DNA of 64,000 nucleotides. Origin: Pseudomonas lijiangensis (lineage in GTDB: Bacteria; Pseudomonadota; Gammaproteobacteria; Pseudomonadales; Pseudomonadaceae). Positions 37,660-50,842 of this stretch are shown one piece after another. The DNA lies in the NCBI RefSeq assembly GCF_018968705.1, contig NZ_CP076668.1:372001-436000 (forward strand). Reading direction: 5' to 3'. The notes under the pieces were generated by a model. It did no database searches and was not told where the DNA came from. It saw only the letters and a list, made by a program, of their open reading frames with translations. Made by a program: the position numbers and the translations under genes. Within the stretch, counting starts at the first letter, position 1, and each line of letters opens with the position of its first letter.

Positions 37660-39806
37660 AGTGGGCAAGGCCAAGCATGCTTAACACCGCACAACGGAAA
37701 TTCATCATGATCAGGATTCTCTCGATTATCGGCGTTTCGCTAGGGATAGCGATGCTTTCGCCGGTTCTCCAGGCAGCCAATCTCAAAACGCTGGATGTCG
37801 CAGCCTTGCCAGGTGACCGGATCGAACTGAAGCTTTCCTTCGATTCTCCGGTTCCTGCGCCGCGCGGCTATACCACCGAACAGCCGGCGCGCATCGCGCT
37901 GGACCTGCCGGGTGTGACCAGCCAGCTGGCAACCAAGAGTCGTGATCTGGGTGCGGGCAATGCGCGCAGTGTCGTGGTGGTTCAGGCCCAGGACCGCACG
38001 CGGGTCATCATCAACATGACGACGCTGTCTCCCTACAGCTCCCGTGTCGAAGGCAATAACCTGTTCGTGGTTGTCGGCCAGGGCGCCGCCGCTGCGCAAT
38101 CCTCCCAGCCGAGCACGGCCATGGGAGCGCCACGAGTCGCCGTCCCGACGCCAGCTCCGGCAGCAGCGCGGCCTTATGTGCCGGCTGGTGTGAAAGCCAT
38201 CAAGAATATCGACTTCCAGCGCGGCGAGCTGGGTGAGGGCAATGTGGTCATCGACCTGAGCAGTCCTGGAATCTCTCCGGACATTCAGGAGCAGGGCGGC
38301 AAGATTCGTGTCGACTTTGCCAAGACCCAGTTGCCCGAGCCGCTGCGGGTCAGGCTGGACGTCAAGGATTTCGCCACGCCTGTGCAGTTCGTGAGCGCCA
38401 CGACTTCCGGCGACAAGGCGAGCATCAGCATCGAGCCTTCGGGCGCTTTCGACTACTCGGCCTACCAGACCGAAAACAAGCTGACCATCAGCGTGCGTCC
38501 CCTGACCAACGAAGACCTGGACCGTCGTGCTGCCGACAAACCGGTCTACACCGGTGAAAAACTGTCGCTGAATTTCCAGGACATCGATGTGCGCTCGGTG
38601 CTGCAACTGATTGCCGATTTCACCAACCTGAACCTGGTGGCCAGTGACACGGTTCAGGGCGGTATTACCCTGCGCCTGCAGAATGTGCCGTGGGATCAGG
38701 CGCTGGATCTGGTGCTCAAGACCAAGGGCCTGGACAAGCGCAAGGTGGGCAGTGTCCTGCTGGTCGCACCGGCTGATGAAATTGCTGCCCGTGAGCGTCA
38801 GGAGCTGGAATCCCTCAAGCAGATTTCCGAACTGGCGCCGTTGCGTCGCGAGCTTCTGCAGGTCAACTACGCCAAGGCAGCCGACATCGCCAAGCTGTTC
38901 CAGTCGGTGACCAGCGTCGAGTCGAAAGCCGACGAGCGTGGTTCGATCACCGTGGATGAGCGTACCAACAATATCATTGCCTACCAGACCCAGGACCGCC
39001 TCGACGAACTGCGCCGCATCGTGTCTCAACTGGATATTCCGGTGCGTCAGGTGATGATCGAGGCGCGCATCGTCGAAGCCAACGTCGATTACGACAAGGC
39101 GCTGGGTGTGCGCTGGGGTGGGACCAAGGTCGGCAGTGGCAACTGGAACACCTACGGTCTTGACGATAATGGTGACGAGGCGGGCAATACCGGCAGTGAC
39201 CTGGGTGCCAATACACCGTTTGTCGACCTGGGTGCCGGTAGTGCGACTTCCGGGATTGGTATCGCTTTCGTCACCAATAACACGTTGCTCGATCTTGAGC
39301 TGAGCGCGATGGAGAAGACCGGCAACGGTGAAATCGTTTCCCAGCCCAAGGTGGTCACTTCCGACAAGGAAACCGCCAAGATCCTCAAAGGTACGGAAAT
39401 CCCTTATCAGGAATCCAGCTCCAGCGGCGCCACAACCGTGAGTTTCAAGGAAGCGTCCCTGTCGCTGGAAGTGACGCCGCAGATCACGCCGGACAACCGC
39501 ATCATCATGGAGGTCAAGGTCACCAAGGATGAGCCGGACTACCTCAATGCCGTGCTGGGTGTACCTCCGATCAAGAAAAACGAGGTCAATGCCAAGGTGC
39601 TGGTTTCCGATGGCGAGACGATCGTGATCGGTGGCGTGTTCTCCAACACACAAAGTAAAGTTGTAGAGAAAGTGCCATTTCTTGGCGATGTACCGTATCT
39701 TGGCCGCCTTTTCCGTCGAGATACGGTTTCAGAAGCGAAATCCGAGCTGTTGGTATTTCTGACTCCGCGTATCATGAACAACCAGGCGATTGCTGTGAGT
39801 CGTTGA
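37656..39806 (+). CDS. pilQ: Type IV pilus secretin PilQ
   Basis: A 716-residue outer-membrane secretin through which the pilus passes. A signal peptide ends near PVLQAANLK. Two AMIN domains follow (peptidoglycan-binding; [20 protein letters not shown] and [20 protein letters not shown]). Next come the STN and N1 domains ([24 protein letters not shown]) and the secretin pore with [15 protein letters not shown] near the end. The ATG at 37656 overlaps pilP. The ATGs at 37677 and 37707 would give shorter leaders and are possible starts. Confidence 0.95.
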   Translation: MKWARPSMLNTAQRKFIMIRILSIIGVSLGIAMLSPVLQAANLKTLDVAALPGDRIELKLSFDSPVPAPRGYTTEQPARIALDLPGVTSQLATKSRDLGAGNARSVVVVQAQDRTRVIINMTTLSPYSSRVEGNNLFVVVGQGAAAAQSSQPSTAMGAPRVAVPTPAPAAARPYVPAGVKAIKNIDFQRGELGEGNVVIDLSSPGISPDIQEQGGKIRVDFAKTQLPEPLRVRLDVKDFATPVQFVSATTSGDKASISIEPSGAFDYSAYQTENKLTISVRPLTNEDLDRRAADKPVYTGEKLSLNFQDIDVRSVLQLIADFTNLNLVASDTVQGGITLRLQNVPWDQALDLVLKTKGLDKRKVGSVLLVAPADEIAARERQELESLKQISELAPLRRELLQVNYAKAADIAKLFQSVTSVESKADERGSITVDERTNNIIAYQTQDRLDELRRIVSQLDIPVRQVMIEARIVEANVDYDKALGVRWGGTKVGSGNWNTYGLDDNGDEAGNTGSDLGANTPFVDLGAGSATSGIGIAFVTNNTLLDLELSAMEKTGNGEIVSQPKVVTSDKETAKILKGTEIPYQESSSSGATTVSFKEASLSLEVTPQITPDNRIIMEVKVTKDEPDYLNAVLGVPPIKKNEVNAKVLVSDGETIVIGGVFSNTQSKVVEKVPFLGDVPYLGRLFRRDTVSEAKSELLVFLTPRIMNNQAIAVSR

Positions 39807-39810
39807 TTCT

Positions 39811-40329
39811 GTGCGAAATTTAATACTTGTAGGGCCGATGGGGGCTGGTAAAAGCACCATCGGCCGTTTGCTTGCCAAAGAGCTGCGCCTACCGTTCAAG
39901 GATTCCGACAAGGAAATCGAGTTGCGCTCGGGCGCAAATATTCCGTGGATTTTCGACAAGGAAGGCGAGCCCGGCTTTCGCGACCGCGAGCAGGCGATGA
40001 TTGCAGAGCTGTGTGAATCCGATGGCGTCGTTCTGGCGACGGGCGGCGGAGCCGTCATGCGCAGCGAAAACCGTCAGGCACTGCATGCCGGTGGGCGTGT
40101 GGTGTATCTGCACGCATCGGTCGAACAGCAGGTCGGGCGCACGGCTCGTGACCGCAATCGTCCCTTGCTGCGTACTGCCGATCCGGCCCGTGTATTGGGT
40201 GAATTGCTGGCCATTCGTGATCCGCTGTATCGGGAAATCGCCGATCTGGTGGTTGAAACCGATGAACGGCCACCCCGTATGGTCGTTCTTGACATACTTG
40301 CCCGCTTGGCAGAGCTTCCTCCCCGTTAA
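39811..40329 (+). CDS. aroK: Shikimate kinase
   Basis: A 172-residue enzyme phosphorylating shikimate. [12 protein letters not shown] (residues 8-19) is the P-loop, [11 protein letters not shown] binds shikimate and GGGAVMR follows. RNRPLL lies in the lid. It starts with GTG four bases after the pilQ stop. The length is that of P. aeruginosa AroK. It is the fifth step of the shikimate pathway, next to aroB. Confidence 0.96.
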   Translation: MRNLILVGPMGAGKSTIGRLLAKELRLPFKDSDKEIELRSGANIPWIFDKEGEPGFRDREQAMIAELCESDGVVLATGGGAVMRSENRQALHAGGRVVYLHASVEQQVGRTARDRNRPLLRTADPARVLGELLAIRDPLYREIADLVVETDERPPRMVVLDILARLAELPPR

Positions 40330-40444
40330 AGCGCAGACGAAAATGCGCTATCCTCGGCGACCATCAAAACAGCGACAGCCATTGGCTGTCCTGGCGCATG
40401 GGAAAACATGCGCAACGCCCAATCGTTAATCAATGTGGGGACAC

Positions 40445-41548
40445 ATGCAGACACTTAAGGTCGAGCTTGGTGAGCGTAGCTACCCGATTCATATTGGCGA
40501 AGGCCTTCTGGACAAGCCGGAGCTCCTGATCCCGCATATCGTCGGGCGGCAGGTGGCTATCGTTTCCAATACCACGGTGGCTCCTCTTTATCTCGAACGA
40601 TTGACGCGAACGCTGGTGGGGTACAACGTCCTGTCAGTGGTGTTGCCTGACGGCGAAGCGTTCAAGAACTGGGAAACCCTGCAAACCATCTTCGATGGCC
40701 TGCTCACGGCGCGGCACGACCGCCGCACGACGGTGATCGCCCTCGGTGGCGGTGTGATCGGCGACATGGCCGGATTTGCTGCCGCCTGTTATCAGCGTGG
40801 CGTGAATTTCATCCAGATCCCGACCACGCTGTTGTCCCAGGTGGATTCGTCGGTAGGCGGCAAGACCGGCATCAACCATCCGCTGGGCAAGAACATGGTG
40901 GGGGCTTTCTATCAGCCTGGCGTCGTGCTGATCGATACCACCACACTCAACACCCTGCCTGAGCGTGAACTGTCCGCCGGGCTGGCTGAAGTCATCAAGT
41001 ACGGCCTGATCTGCGACGAGCCGTTCCTGACCTGGCTCGAAGAGCACGTCGACCAGTTGCGCGGCCTGGACCAGAAGGCCCTGACCATCGCCATCGAGCG
41101 CTCATGCGCCGCCAAGGCGCTGGTGGTGGGTGCCGATGAGCGAGAGTCCGGTGTCAGGGCAACCTTGAACCTGGGTCACACTTTTGGCCACGCCATCGAA
41201 ACTCATATGGGCTATGGTGTCTGGCTGCATGGCGAGGCGGTTTCCGCCGGTACGGTCATGGCTCTGGAAATGTCTTCGCGTCTTGGCTGGATCACCACCC
41301 AGGAGCGTGATCGCGGTATCCGCCTGTTGCAACGTGCAGGGTTGCCGGTTGTGCCGCCACAGGACATGACGGAAAACGATTTTCTTGAACACATGGCGAT
41401 CGACAAGAAAGTGATCGATGGTCGCCTGCGTCTGGTGCTTCTGCGTCAGATGGGTGAAGCGGTTATCACGGACGATTATCCAAAAGAAGTACTACAGGCC
41501 ACTCTGAGGGCGGATTACCGCGCTCTGGTGGATCAGCTTAGAGGTTAA
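40445..41548 (+). CDS. aroB: 3-dehydroquinate synthase
   Basis: A 367-residue NAD- and metal-dependent enzyme that cyclises DAHP to 3-dehydroquinate. [39 protein letters not shown] and [11 protein letters not shown], with its metal-binding histidines, are family hallmarks. The ATG at 40445 follows GGGGA; an ATG four codons earlier is less well placed. The gene is followed after ten bases by the DamX-like gene. Confidence 0.97.
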   Translation: MQTLKVELGERSYPIHIGEGLLDKPELLIPHIVGRQVAIVSNTTVAPLYLERLTRTLVGYNVLSVVLPDGEAFKNWETLQTIFDGLLTARHDRRTTVIALGGGVIGDMAGFAAACYQRGVNFIQIPTTLLSQVDSSVGGKTGINHPLGKNMVGAFYQPGVVLIDTTTLNTLPERELSAGLAEVIKYGLICDEPFLTWLEEHVDQLRGLDQKALTIAIERSCAAKALVVGADERESGVRATLNLGHTFGHAIETHMGYGVWLHGEAVSAGTVMALEMSSRLGWITTQERDRGIRLLQRAGLPVVPPQDMTENDFLEHMAIDKKVIDGRLRLVLLRQMGEAVITDDYPKEVLQATLRADYRALVDQLRG

Positions 41549-41558
41549 CGGAAAACCC

Positions 41559-43184
41559 ATGACTAGTTTGCATGCCGACGAGGCTTTCCTCGGCCATTAT
41601 CAGTTGAGTCATGACCCCTTTGCAGCGCGGGTACCTGGCTTCAAGTTTTTCCCTGCCCAGCGCAAGTCGGTGCTGGGTCAGCTTCATCACCTGGCTCGTT
41701 ACAGCCAGTTGCTGCTTGCCGTCACCGGCCCTCAGGGCAGCGGCAAGACCTTGCTGCGCCAGGCGCTGGTAGCCAGCACCAACAAGCAGTCGGTGCAGAG
41801 CGTGGTCATTTCGGCGCGTGGCGCCAGCGATGCGGCAGGCGTACTGCAGCAGGTCGCCCAGGCGCTGATTGTCGCCCAGGCTGAAATGCAGGCGATCCTG
41901 GCGCAGGTCGTACAGCTCGCGCTGACCGGGCAGGAAGTCTATCTGCTGGTGGACGATGCGGAACAACTTGGCGATTCGGCGCTCGAAGCGTTGCTGGGTC
42001 TGGCCGCAGGCACGCCTGAAGGGCGTCCTCATGTGTTCCTGTTTGGCGAGCCGTCGCTGATCGATCGTCTCGATCAGTTGTGTGCCGACCTGCAGGGTGA
42101 TGTCGAAGGCGAGCGCTTTCATGTCATCGAGTTGCAACCTTATACCGAAGAAGAAACCCGGGAATATCTGGCTCAACGTCTGGAAGGTGCAGGGCAAGGA
42201 ATCGCGTTGTTCACTGCCGAGCAGATTACCGATATCCATGAACAGTCCGATGGCTGGCCTGGAAATATCAACCAGGTTGCCCGCGATTCAATGATCGAGG
42301 CGATGATCGCGAGTCGTTCCGCGGTCAAGCGCCCAAGTGTGGGGTTCAACATGCCGAAAAAACACGTACTGGCCCTTGGCGCAGTTGTCGTGGTCGCAGT
42401 GGCAGCCGCAGTGCTGATCCCTGGCCGTGGCGACAAGAGCGCCGCGCCAGCCAATGCGCCGGCCCAGGCCCAGTTGCCACTGGGTCAGGGCACGCCTGCG
42501 AACCAGCAATCCAACAATGGCGGTCCTGCCATCGAGTTTGCGGGTAACTCGCAGCCGATGCCTCTGCCGCTGGTGGGGAACTCGCAACCTGTGATGCGCG
42601 GCCCTCTGGCCGAGGCGGCAGGCGCCGGTGAAACCGACGAAGATGCAGTGCCAATGGGCTCTCCAGCCCAGCCGGCCACGGTAACCACCACTGCGCCACC
42701 TGCCGGTGCGCAGGCCGGTGCCGTGCCTCGCTCTTCCATTCCGGCTCCTGCGGCGGCAACGCCGGTGGCTCCGGCCGCCAAGCCTGCTCCTGCGCCAGCC
42801 CCGACTCAGGTCGCCACGGCCAAGCCGGCCCCCGCAGCAGCTCCAGCCGCCAAACCTGCCGAGAAACCGGCCGCAGCGGCTGCCAAACCGGCTGCTGGTG
42901 GCAACTGGTACAGCGGTCAGGCGCCAGGGCATTATGTGGTGCAGATCCTGGGCACCAGCTCGGAAGCAACGGCCCAGGCCTATGTTGCCGAGCAGGGCGG
43001 CGAGTACCGTTACTTCAAGAAAACACTGCAGGGCAAGCCCCTGTATGTCGTGACATACGGTAATTTTTCGGACCGCGCTGCAGCCCTTGCAGCCATCAAA
43101 GTCTTGCCAGCAAAGGTTCAGGCTGGTAAACCTTGGCCCCGTACTGTCGCCAGCATCCAACAAGAGCTCGGCGCCAGTCGCTGA
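41559..43184 (+). CDS. DamX-like ATPase/SPOR-domain cell-division protein
   Basis: A 541-residue protein with an N-terminal AAA/ExeA-like ATPase (Walker A GPQGSGKT at residues 57-64, Walker B VYLLVDDAEQLGD). One transmembrane helix follows at about residues 270-290 (ALGAVVVVAVAAAVLIPG). Then comes a long proline/alanine-rich periplasmic linker of low complexity (about residues 295-445) and a C-terminal SPOR domain (HYVVQILGTSSEATAQAYV) that binds denuded septal glycan. Thus a cytoplasmic ATPase is linked to septum recognition. It lies between aroB and gltB, as in P. aeruginosa. Confidence 0.88.
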   Translation: MTSLHADEAFLGHYQLSHDPFAARVPGFKFFPAQRKSVLGQLHHLARYSQLLLAVTGPQGSGKTLLRQALVASTNKQSVQSVVISARGASDAAGVLQQVAQALIVAQAEMQAILAQVVQLALTGQEVYLLVDDAEQLGDSALEALLGLAAGTPEGRPHVFLFGEPSLIDRLDQLCADLQGDVEGERFHVIELQPYTEEETREYLAQRLEGAGQGIALFTAEQITDIHEQSDGWPGNINQVARDSMIEAMIASRSAVKRPSVGFNMPKKHVLALGAVVVVAVAAAVLIPGRGDKSAAPANAPAQAQLPLGQGTPANQQSNNGGPAIEFAGNSQPMPLPLVGNSQPVMRGPLAEAAGAGETDEDAVPMGSPAQPATVTTTAPPAGAQAGAVPRSSIPAPAAATPVAPAAKPAPAPAPTQVATAKPAPAAAPAAKPAEKPAAAAAKPAAGGNWYSGQAPGHYVVQILGTSSEATAQAYVAEQGGEYRYFKKTLQGKPLYVVTYGNFSDRAAALAAIKVLPAKVQAGKPWPRTVASIQQELGASR

Positions 43185-43190
43185 AGTCGC

Positions 43191-43211
43191 AGCGGCCTTA
43201 TCCAGGCCGCT
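43191..43211 (+). terminator. Hairpin after the DamX-like gene
   Basis: AGCGGCCT/AGGCCGCT is an eight-base perfect stem with a five-base loop, seven bases after the stop codon. No T run follows, so termination efficiency is doubtful. Confidence 0.4.
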
Positions 43212-43402
43212 CACCCGGCAAACCCGATTTACCTGCTCCGACGTGCCGCTTCTGGCGGCGCGCCTTGCAGTGTCTGCGTTACAAACGCCCTGACGTTTCG
43301 GTCGCTTCGGTCAGAATATTGAAAAATACTTTGACTAGCACAGTGCTCAACTATAAAACCTTCATAAATGCGACATTGATTTTCGGCTTTTCGCCGTTAA
43401 AT

Positions 43403-43431
43403 TTGTGGGCCTTTGTGTCGCTGTGTACAAT
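43403..43431 (+). promoter_or_regulatory. Sigma-70 promoter of gltBD
   Basis: TTGTGG (43403-43408) and TACAAT (43426-43431) are separated by 17 bases, about 110 bases upstream of the gltB ATG. Confidence 0.55.
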
Positions 43432-43540
43432 GACCTCCGTTTTGCCTCTCCGAAGCCGGCGTACGTTCGGCGTGACAGGTAATTGATTGAATTGAAAAGA
43501 AATTTGCCTCGCATAGAGGCAGCCTGGTGAGAAAGTGTCT

Positions 43541-46500
43541 ATGAAAGCCGGTCTATACCAACCAGATGAATTCAAGGATAACTGCGGCTTCGGCCTGATC
43601 GCTCATATGCAGGGCGAGCCCAGTCATCACCTGTTGCAGACGGCTATTCAAGCCCTGACCTGCATGACCCACCGTGGCGGTATCAACGCCGACGGCAAGA
43701 CCGGTGACGGTTGTGGCCTGTTGATTCAGAAGCCCGATGCATTCCTGCGTGCGGTCGCCAAGGAACACTTTGGTGCTGATCTGCCTCGCCAGTATGCCGT
43801 GGGCATGGTGTTCCTCAATCAGGACGACACCAAGGCTGACATCGCTCGCGAGAACATGAATCGCGAAATCCTCGCCGAAGGCCTGACTCTGGTCGGCTGG
43901 CGTCAGGTGCCGATCGACACCAGCGTACTGGGCCGTCTGGCTCTTGAGCGTCTGCCGAAGATCGAGCAGGTATTTATCGGTGCGGAAGGCCTGAGTGATC
44001 AGGAATTCGCCATCAAGCTGTTCAGTGCCCGTCGCCGTTCGTCGGTGGCCAACGCTGCCGATGCCGACCATTACGTCTGCAGCTTTTCGCACAAGACCAT
44101 CATCTATAAAGGTCTGATGATGCCGCGCGACCTGACGGCATTCTTCCCTGACCTGAACGACGAGCGCCTGCAAACCGCGATCTGTGTGTTCCACCAGCGC
44201 TTCTCGACCAACACCCTGCCGAAATGGCCGCTGGCTCAGCCATTCCGCTTCCTCGCCCACAACGGCGAGATCAATACCATCACCGGCAACCGCAACTGGG
44301 CGCAGGCGCGTCGTACCAAGTTCACCAACGATCTGATGGATCTGGAAGAGCTCGGCCCGCTGGTCAACCGCGTGGGTTCCGACTCGTCGAGCATGGACAA
44401 CATGCTCGAACTGATGGTCACCGGCGGCATCGACCTGTTCCGTGGCGTGCGGATGATCATTCCGCCAGCGTGGCAGAACGTTGAAACCATGGACCCCGAT
44501 CTGCGGGCGTTCTATGAGTACAACTCCATGCACATGGAACCGTGGGATGGTCCGGCCGGCGTCGTGATGACCGAAGGTCGCCATGCGGTCTGCCTGCTCG
44601 ACCGTAACGGTCTGCGCCCGGCTCGCTGGGTCACCACCAAGAACGGCTACATCACCCTGGCGTCGGAAATCGGCGTGTGGGATTACAAGCCTGAAGACGT
44701 CATTGCCAAGGGCCGTGTCGGTCCGGGCCAGATCTTCGCGGTGGATACCGAGACCGGTCAGATCCTCGACACCGATGCCATCGACAACCGCTTGAAGTCG
44801 CGTCATCCGTACAAGCAATGGCTGCGCAAGAACGCCTTGCGCATTCAGGCGACCATGGAAGACAACGACCACGGTTCGGCCTTCTACAACCCTGAACAGC
44901 TCAAGCAGTACATGAAGATGTACCAGGTCACGTTCGAGGAACGCGATCAGGTACTGCGTCCGCTGGGTGAGCAGGGCCAGGAAGCGGTCGGCTCCATGGG
45001 CGACGACACGCCGATGGCGGTACTGTCGCGTCGTGTGCGCTCGCCGTTCGACTACTTCCGTCAGCAGTTCGCGCAGGTGACCAACCCGCCGATCGACCCG
45101 CTGCGTGAAGCCATCGTCATGTCGCTGGAAATCTGCCTCGGTGCCGAGCGCAACATTTTCCAGGAGTCGCCCGAGCATGCCTCGCGTGTGATCCTCAGCT
45201 CGCCGGTCATTTCCCCGGCCAAGTGGCGCTCGCTGATGAACCTGGAGCGTCCGGGTTTCGAGCGCCATATCATCGACCTGAACTACGACGAAAGCGTCGG
45301 TCTGGAAGCGGCGATTCGCAACATCGCCGATCAGGCCGAAGAAGCTGTCCGTGCCGGCCGTACCTTGCTGGTGCTGAGCGACCGTCATATTGCTCCGGGC
45401 AAACTGCCTGCTCACGCTTCCCTGGCGGTCGGCGCTGTTCACCACCGTCTGACCGAAAAAGGGCTGCGTTGCGACAGCAACATCCTGGTTGAAACCGCGA
45501 CGGCCCGCGACCCGCACCATTTTGCCGTGCTGATCGGCTTCGGTGCTTCGGCGGTCTATCCGTTCCTGGCCTACGAAGTGCTGGGCGACCTGATCCGTAC
45601 CGGTGAAGTGCTGGGCGACCTTTACGAAGTCTTCAAGAACTACCGCAAAGGCATCACCAAGGGCCTGCTCAAGATTCTGTCGAAAATGGGCATCTCCACC
45701 GTTGCGTCCTACCGTGGCGCGCAACTGTTCGAGGCCATCGGCCTGTCCGAGGAAGTCTGCGATATCAGCTTCCGTGGCGTACCGAGCCGCCTGAAAGGCG
45801 CCCGTTTCGTCGATATCGAAGCCGAACAGAAGGCGCTGGCAGCCGAAGCCTGGAGCCCGCGCAAGCCGATCCAGCAAGGCGGCCTGCTCAAGTTCGTATT
45901 CGGTGGCGAATACCACGCCTACAACCCGGACGTGGTCAATACCCTGCAAGCCGCCGTGCAACAGGGCGACTACAGCAAGTTCAAGGAATACACCTCGCTG
46001 GTGGACAAGCGTCCGGTGTCGATGATTCGCGACCTGTTCCAGGTCAAGACCCTCGACCAGCCGCTGAACATCGACGAAGTCGAGCCGCTGAGCGAGATTC
46101 TCAAGCGTTTCGACTCTGCCGGGATTTCCCTGGGCGCGCTGTCGCCGGAAGCTCACGAAGCCCTGGCCGAAGCGATGAACCGCCTGGGTGCCCGTTCCAA
46201 CTCCGGTGAGGGCGGCGAAGACCCGTCCCGCTACGGCACCATCCGCAGTTCCAAGATCAAACAGATCGCCACTGGCCGTTTCGGCGTGACGCCTGAGTAT
46301 CTGGTCAATGCCGATGTGCTGCAGATCAAGGTCGCTCAAGGCGCCAAGCCGGGTGAAGGCGGGCAACTGCCAGGTGGCAAGGTCAACGGCCTGATCGCCA
46401 AGTTGCGCTATGCCGTACCGGGCGTGACTCTGATTTCGCCTCCGCCGCACCACGACATCTATTCCATCGAAGACTTGTCGCAGCTGATTTTCGACCTGAA

Positions 46501-47986
46501 ACAGGTCAACCCGTCGGCACTGGTTTCGGTCAAGCTGGTAGCAGAAGCCGGCGTTGGCACTATCGCCGCTGGCGTGGCCAAGGCCTATGCCGACCTGATC
46601 ACCATTTCCGGCTACGATGGCGGCACAGGCGCTTCGCCTCTGACGTCCATCAAGTACGCCGGTGCGCCGTGGGAGCTTGGCCTGGCCGAGACTCACCAGA
46701 CCCTGCGCGGCAACGACTTGCGCGGCAAGGTCCGGGTACAGACTGACGGTGGTCTGAAAACCGGTCTGGACGTGATCAAGGCCGCTATCCTCGGTGCTGA
46801 AAGCTTCGGCTTCGGTACGGCGCCGATGATTGCCCTGGGCTGCAAATACCTGCGTATCTGCCACCTGAACAACTGCGCCACCGGCGTAGCGACCCAGAAC
46901 GACAAACTGCGCAAGGACCACTACATCGGCACCGTCGATATGGTGATCAACTTCTTCACCTACGTGGCTGAAGAAACCCGCGAGTGGCTGGCCAAACTGG
47001 GCGTTCGCTCTCTGGAAGAACTGATCGGCCGTACCGACCTGCTGGATATCCTGCCGGGCGAAACCGAGAAGCAGCAGCATCTGGACCTGACGCCTCTGCT
47101 GGGCAGCGACCACGTGCCTGCCGACAAGCCACAGTTCAGTCTGGTGGACCGTAACCCGCCGTTCGACAAGGGCCTGCTGGCCGAGAAGATGGTGGAGCTG
47201 GCCAAACCGGCCATCGAATCCCTGAGTGGCGGTGAGTACGAACTGGATATCTGCAACTGCGACCGTTCCATCGGCGCACGGATCTCCGGTGAAATCGCCA
47301 AGCTGCACGGCAACCAGGGCATGAACAAGGCGCCGATCACCTTCCGTTTCAAAGGCACTGCCGGGCAGAGTTTCGGCGTGTGGAACGCCGGTGGCCTGAA
47401 CATGTATCTGGAAGGCGATGCCAACGACTACGTCGGCAAAGGCATGACCGCTGGCAAGCTGGTTATCGTTCCGCCTAAAGGCAGCCCGTTCAAGACCAAT
47501 GAAAGCGCCATCGTGGGCAACACCTGCCTGTACGGCGCGACCGGCGGCAAGCTGTTCGCTGCCGGTACTGCGGGTGAGCGCTTCGCGGTGCGTAACTCGG
47601 GTGCTCACGCCGTCGTGGAAGGCACGGGCGACCACTGCTGCGAATACATGACCGGCGGTTTCGTCTGCGTACTGGGCAAGACCGGCTACAACTTCGGTTC
47701 CGGCATGACGGGCGGTTTCGCCTACGTGCTCGACCAGGACAACACCTTCGTTGACCAGGTCAACCATGAGCTGGTCGAGATTCAGCGCATCAGCGGCGAG
47801 TCGATGGAAGCCTATCGCACTCACCTGCAAAGCGTGCTGAACGAGTATGTCGAGGAAACCGGCAGTGAGTGGGGTCGTAACCTGGCCGAAAACCTGGACG
47901 ACTACCTGCGCCGTTTCTGGCTGGTCAAGCCCAAGGCTGCCAACCTGAAATCGCTGCTCTCCAGCACCCGGGCGAATCCGCAATAA
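43541..47986 (+). CDS. gltB: Glutamate synthase (NADPH), large subunit
   Basis: A 1481-residue iron-sulfur flavoprotein making two glutamates from glutamine and 2-oxoglutarate. A 14-residue propeptide is probably removed to expose C15 in [11 protein letters not shown], the Ntn amidotransferase nucleophile. The central and FMN-binding synthase domains follow ([31 protein letters not shown]). The 3Fe-4S cysteines are in [15 protein letters not shown]. The C-terminal GXGXG beta-helix follows. The ATG at 43541 is preferred over GTG 43535 because it matches the conserved MKAGLY start. Confidence 0.97.
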   Translation: MKAGLYQPDEFKDNCGFGLIAHMQGEPSHHLLQTAIQALTCMTHRGGINADGKTGDGCGLLIQKPDAFLRAVAKEHFGADLPRQYAVGMVFLNQDDTKADIARENMNREILAEGLTLVGWRQVPIDTSVLGRLALERLPKIEQVFIGAEGLSDQEFAIKLFSARRRSSVANAADADHYVCSFSHKTIIYKGLMMPRDLTAFFPDLNDERLQTAICVFHQRFSTNTLPKWPLAQPFRFLAHNGEINTITGNRNWAQARRTKFTNDLMDLEELGPLVNRVGSDSSSMDNMLELMVTGGIDLFRGVRMIIPPAWQNVETMDPDLRAFYEYNSMHMEPWDGPAGVVMTEGRHAVCLLDRNGLRPARWVTTKNGYITLASEIGVWDYKPEDVIAKGRVGPGQIFAVDTETGQILDTDAIDNRLKSRHPYKQWLRKNALRIQATMEDNDHGSAFYNPEQLKQYMKMYQVTFEERDQVLRPLGEQGQEAVGSMGDDTPMAVLSRRVRSPFDYFRQQFAQVTNPPIDPLREAIVMSLEICLGAERNIFQESPEHASRVILSSPVISPAKWRSLMNLERPGFERHIIDLNYDESVGLEAAIRNIADQAEEAVRAGRTLLVLSDRHIAPGKLPAHASLAVGAVHHRLTEKGLRCDSNILVETATARDPHHFAVLIGFGASAVYPFLAYEVLGDLIRTGEVLGDLYEVFKNYRKGITKGLLKILSKMGISTVASYRGAQLFEAIGLSEEVCDISFRGVPSRLKGARFVDIEAEQKALAAEAWSPRKPIQQGGLLKFVFGGEYHAYNPDVVNTLQAAVQQGDYSKFKEYTSLVDKRPVSMIRDLFQVKTLDQPLNIDEVEPLSEILKRFDSAGISLGALSPEAHEALAEAMNRLGARSNSGEGGEDPSRYGTIRSSKIKQIATGRFGVTPEYLVNADVLQIKVAQGAKPGEGGQLPGGKVNGLIAKLRYAVPGVTLISPPPHHDIYSIEDLSQLIFDLKQVNPSALVSVKLVAEAGVGTIAAGVAKAYADLITISGYDGGTGASPLTSIKYAGAPWELGLAETHQTLRGNDLRGKVRVQTDGGLKTGLDVIKAAILGAESFGFGTAPMIALGCKYLRICHLNNCATGVATQNDKLRKDHYIGTVDMVINFFTYVAEETREWLAKLGVRSLEELIGRTDLLDILPGETEKQQHLDLTPLLGSDHVPADKPQFSLVDRNPPFDKGLLAEKMVELAKPAIESLSGGEYELDICNCDRSIGARISGEIAKLHGNQGMNKAPITFRFKGTAGQSFGVWNAGGLNMYLEGDANDYVGKGMTAGKLVIVPPKGSPFKTNESAIVGNTCLYGATGGKLFAAGTAGERFAVRNSGAHAVVEGTGDHCCEYMTGGFVCVLGKTGYNFGSGMTGGFAYVLDQDNTFVDQVNHELVEIQRISGESMEAYRTHLQSVLNEYVEETGSEWGRNLAENLDDYLRRFWLVKPKAANLKSLLSSTRANPQ

Positions 47987-47993
47987 GGCACAG

Positions 47994-48090
47994 CTGCAAG
48001 CGGCAAGTTTCAAGCCGCAAGTTAACAGCAGTGCGCGAATTGCCTGCGATCATGATTCTTGCAGCTTCAGGCTTGTAGCTTGAGGCTGCC
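47994..48090. repeat. GCTGCAAGCGGCAAG-type repeat between gltB and gltD
   Basis: CAGCTGCAAGCGGCAAGTTTC and, about 45 bases on, CTTGCAGCTTCAGGCTTG form a loose inverted repeat. It is the same word family as at 20949-21022 and 49530-49626. It separates gltB from gltD, yet both genes are still likely co-transcribed, so it may act to tune the relative yield of the two subunits. Confidence 0.55.
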
Positions 48091-48095
48091 GTTAG

Positions 48096-49526
<1,431 letters not shown>

Positions 49527-49529
49527 GGG

Positions 49530-49626
49530 CGTCAGCTGAAAGCTACAAGCTACAAGCTACAAGCTACAAGCGGTGAGCAAGGCAGGTTTTTCTGCTTCTG
49601 GCTTGCCGCTTGAAGCTTGTCGCTTA
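49530..49626. repeat. Tandem CTACAAG repeat between gltD and hemE
   Basis: AGCTACAAGCTACAAGCTAC and its continuation give about four and a half copies of a 7-base unit. Some 40 bases later GCTTGCCGCTTGAAGCTTG reads as the inverted counterpart. It is one of three members of this repeat family in the window. Confidence 0.7.
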
Positions 49627-49723
49627 AAACTTCATCACCCCCATAGAGAAAAGAAACGGCTCTTGCCGTGCCTTTTGTGTCGAGCTCTGAGAAAATGCCC
49701 GCACTTTTTTTGCGGATGCCGAC

Positions 49724-50788
49724 ATGACTGCCCTGAAGAACGACCGTTTCCTTCGTGCCCTGCTCAAGCAACCCGTAGACGTCACGCCTGTCTGGATGAT
49801 GCGTCAGGCCGGTCGCTACTTGCCTGAATACCGCGCCAGCCGTGCCAAGGCGGGCGATTTCATGAGTCTGTGCAAGAACGCCGAGTTCGCTTGCGAGGTC
49901 ACGTTGCAGCCGCTGGATCGCTATCCGCTGGATGCCGCGATCCTGTTCTCCGATATCCTGACCATTCCCGATGCCATGGGCCTGGGCCTGTACTTCGAGA
50001 CCGGTGAAGGTCCGCGCTTCAAGAAAACCGTCAGCACCCTGGCCGACATCGAAGCCCTGCCGATTCCCGATGCACAGCAAGACCTGGGCTATGTGATGAA
50101 TGCGGTCAGCACCATCCGCCGCGAGCTCAATGGCCGTGTTCCGCTGATCGGTTTCTCCGGCAGCCCGTGGACGCTGGCCACTTATATGGTTGAAGGCGGT
50201 TCGTCGAAAGACTTCCGCAAGTCCAAGGCCATGCTCTACGAAAACCCGCAAGCCATGCACCTGCTGCTCGACAAGCTGGCGCAGTCGGTGACCTCGTACC
50301 TCAATGGTCAGATCCTGGCGGGCGCCCAGGCTGTGCAGATCTTCGATAGCTGGGGCGGCAGCCTGTCCGCTGCGGCGTATCAGGAATTCTCGCTGGCTTA
50401 CATGCGCAAGATCGTCAGCGGCCTGATCCGCGAGCACGATGGCCGCAAGGTGCCGGTCATCCTGTTCACCAAAGGCGGCGGCCTGTGGCTGGAAAGCATT
50501 GCCGATGCCGGTGCCGATGCACTGGGCCTGGACTGGACCTGCGACCTCGGCGAAGCCCGCCAGCGCGTCGGCCACAAGGTTGCGTTGCAAGGCAACATGG
50601 ACCCGACCGTCCTCTATGCACGCCCTGAAGCCATCCGCCAGGAAGTGGCACGCATCCTGGCCAGCTACGGCAGCGGCACCGGCCACGTCTTCAACCTCGG
50701 CCACGGCATCACCCCTGAAGTCGACCCGGCCAATGCGGGCGCCTTCATCGAAGCCGTGCACGAGTTCTCGGCGCAGTATCACCAGTAA
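49724..50788 (+). CDS. hemE: Uroporphyrinogen decarboxylase
   Basis: A 354-residue heme-pathway enzyme removing four carboxyls from uroporphyrinogen [20 protein letters not shown] holds the invariant arginines, [14 protein letters not shown] the catalytic aspartate and [17 protein letters not shown] follows. The C-terminal [13 protein letters not shown] is typical. It ends with a bidirectional terminator, after which a defence module has been inserted. Confidence 0.97.
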   Translation: MTALKNDRFLRALLKQPVDVTPVWMMRQAGRYLPEYRASRAKAGDFMSLCKNAEFACEVTLQPLDRYPLDAAILFSDILTIPDAMGLGLYFETGEGPRFKKTVSTLADIEALPIPDAQQDLGYVMNAVSTIRRELNGRVPLIGFSGSPWTLATYMVEGGSSKDFRKSKAMLYENPQAMHLLLDKLAQSVTSYLNGQILAGAQAVQIFDSWGGSLSAAAYQEFSLAYMRKIVSGLIREHDGRKVPVILFTKGGGLWLESIADAGADALGLDWTCDLGEARQRVGHKVALQGNMDPTVLYARPEAIRQEVARILASYGSGTGHVFNLGHGITPEVDPANAGAFIEAVHEFSAQYHQ

Positions 50789-50806
50789 TTCGTGATTGCA
50801 GTCATG

Positions 50807-50835
50807 AAAACGCCCGGCTTTTGTCGGGCGTTTTT
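50807..50835. terminator. Bidirectional terminator between hemE and ptuB
   Basis: AACGCCCG and CGGGCGTT form an eight-base stem with an eight-base loop. It is preceded by A residues and followed by T residues, so it can serve hemE on the plus strand and the Septu genes on the minus strand. Confidence 0.8.
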
Positions 50836-50842
50836 ATTCAGG

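Larger units (their letters stand above)
43185..43540. other. Intergenic region upstream of gltB
   Basis: A gap of 356 bases without a gene. It starts with a GC-rich hairpin after the DamX-like gene (43191-43211), then an AT-rich stretch and a sigma-70 promoter at 43403-43431. The leader is about 100 bases. No NtrC dyad or sigma-54 match was seen here. Confidence 0.6.

Noticed and set aside
37740..39653. Open frame of 637 codons antisense to pilQ
   Set aside because: Shadow frame; its composition is low-complexity and unlike a folded protein.
43553..48013. Open frame of 1486 codons antisense to gltB
   Set aside because: It mirrors the gltB coding frame, a common effect of GC-rich third positions. 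It has no ribosome site or recognisable domain.
49538..49572. Tandem CTACAAG units considered as a CRISPR array
   Set aside because: The units are 7 bases long without spacers, and no cas genes are present.
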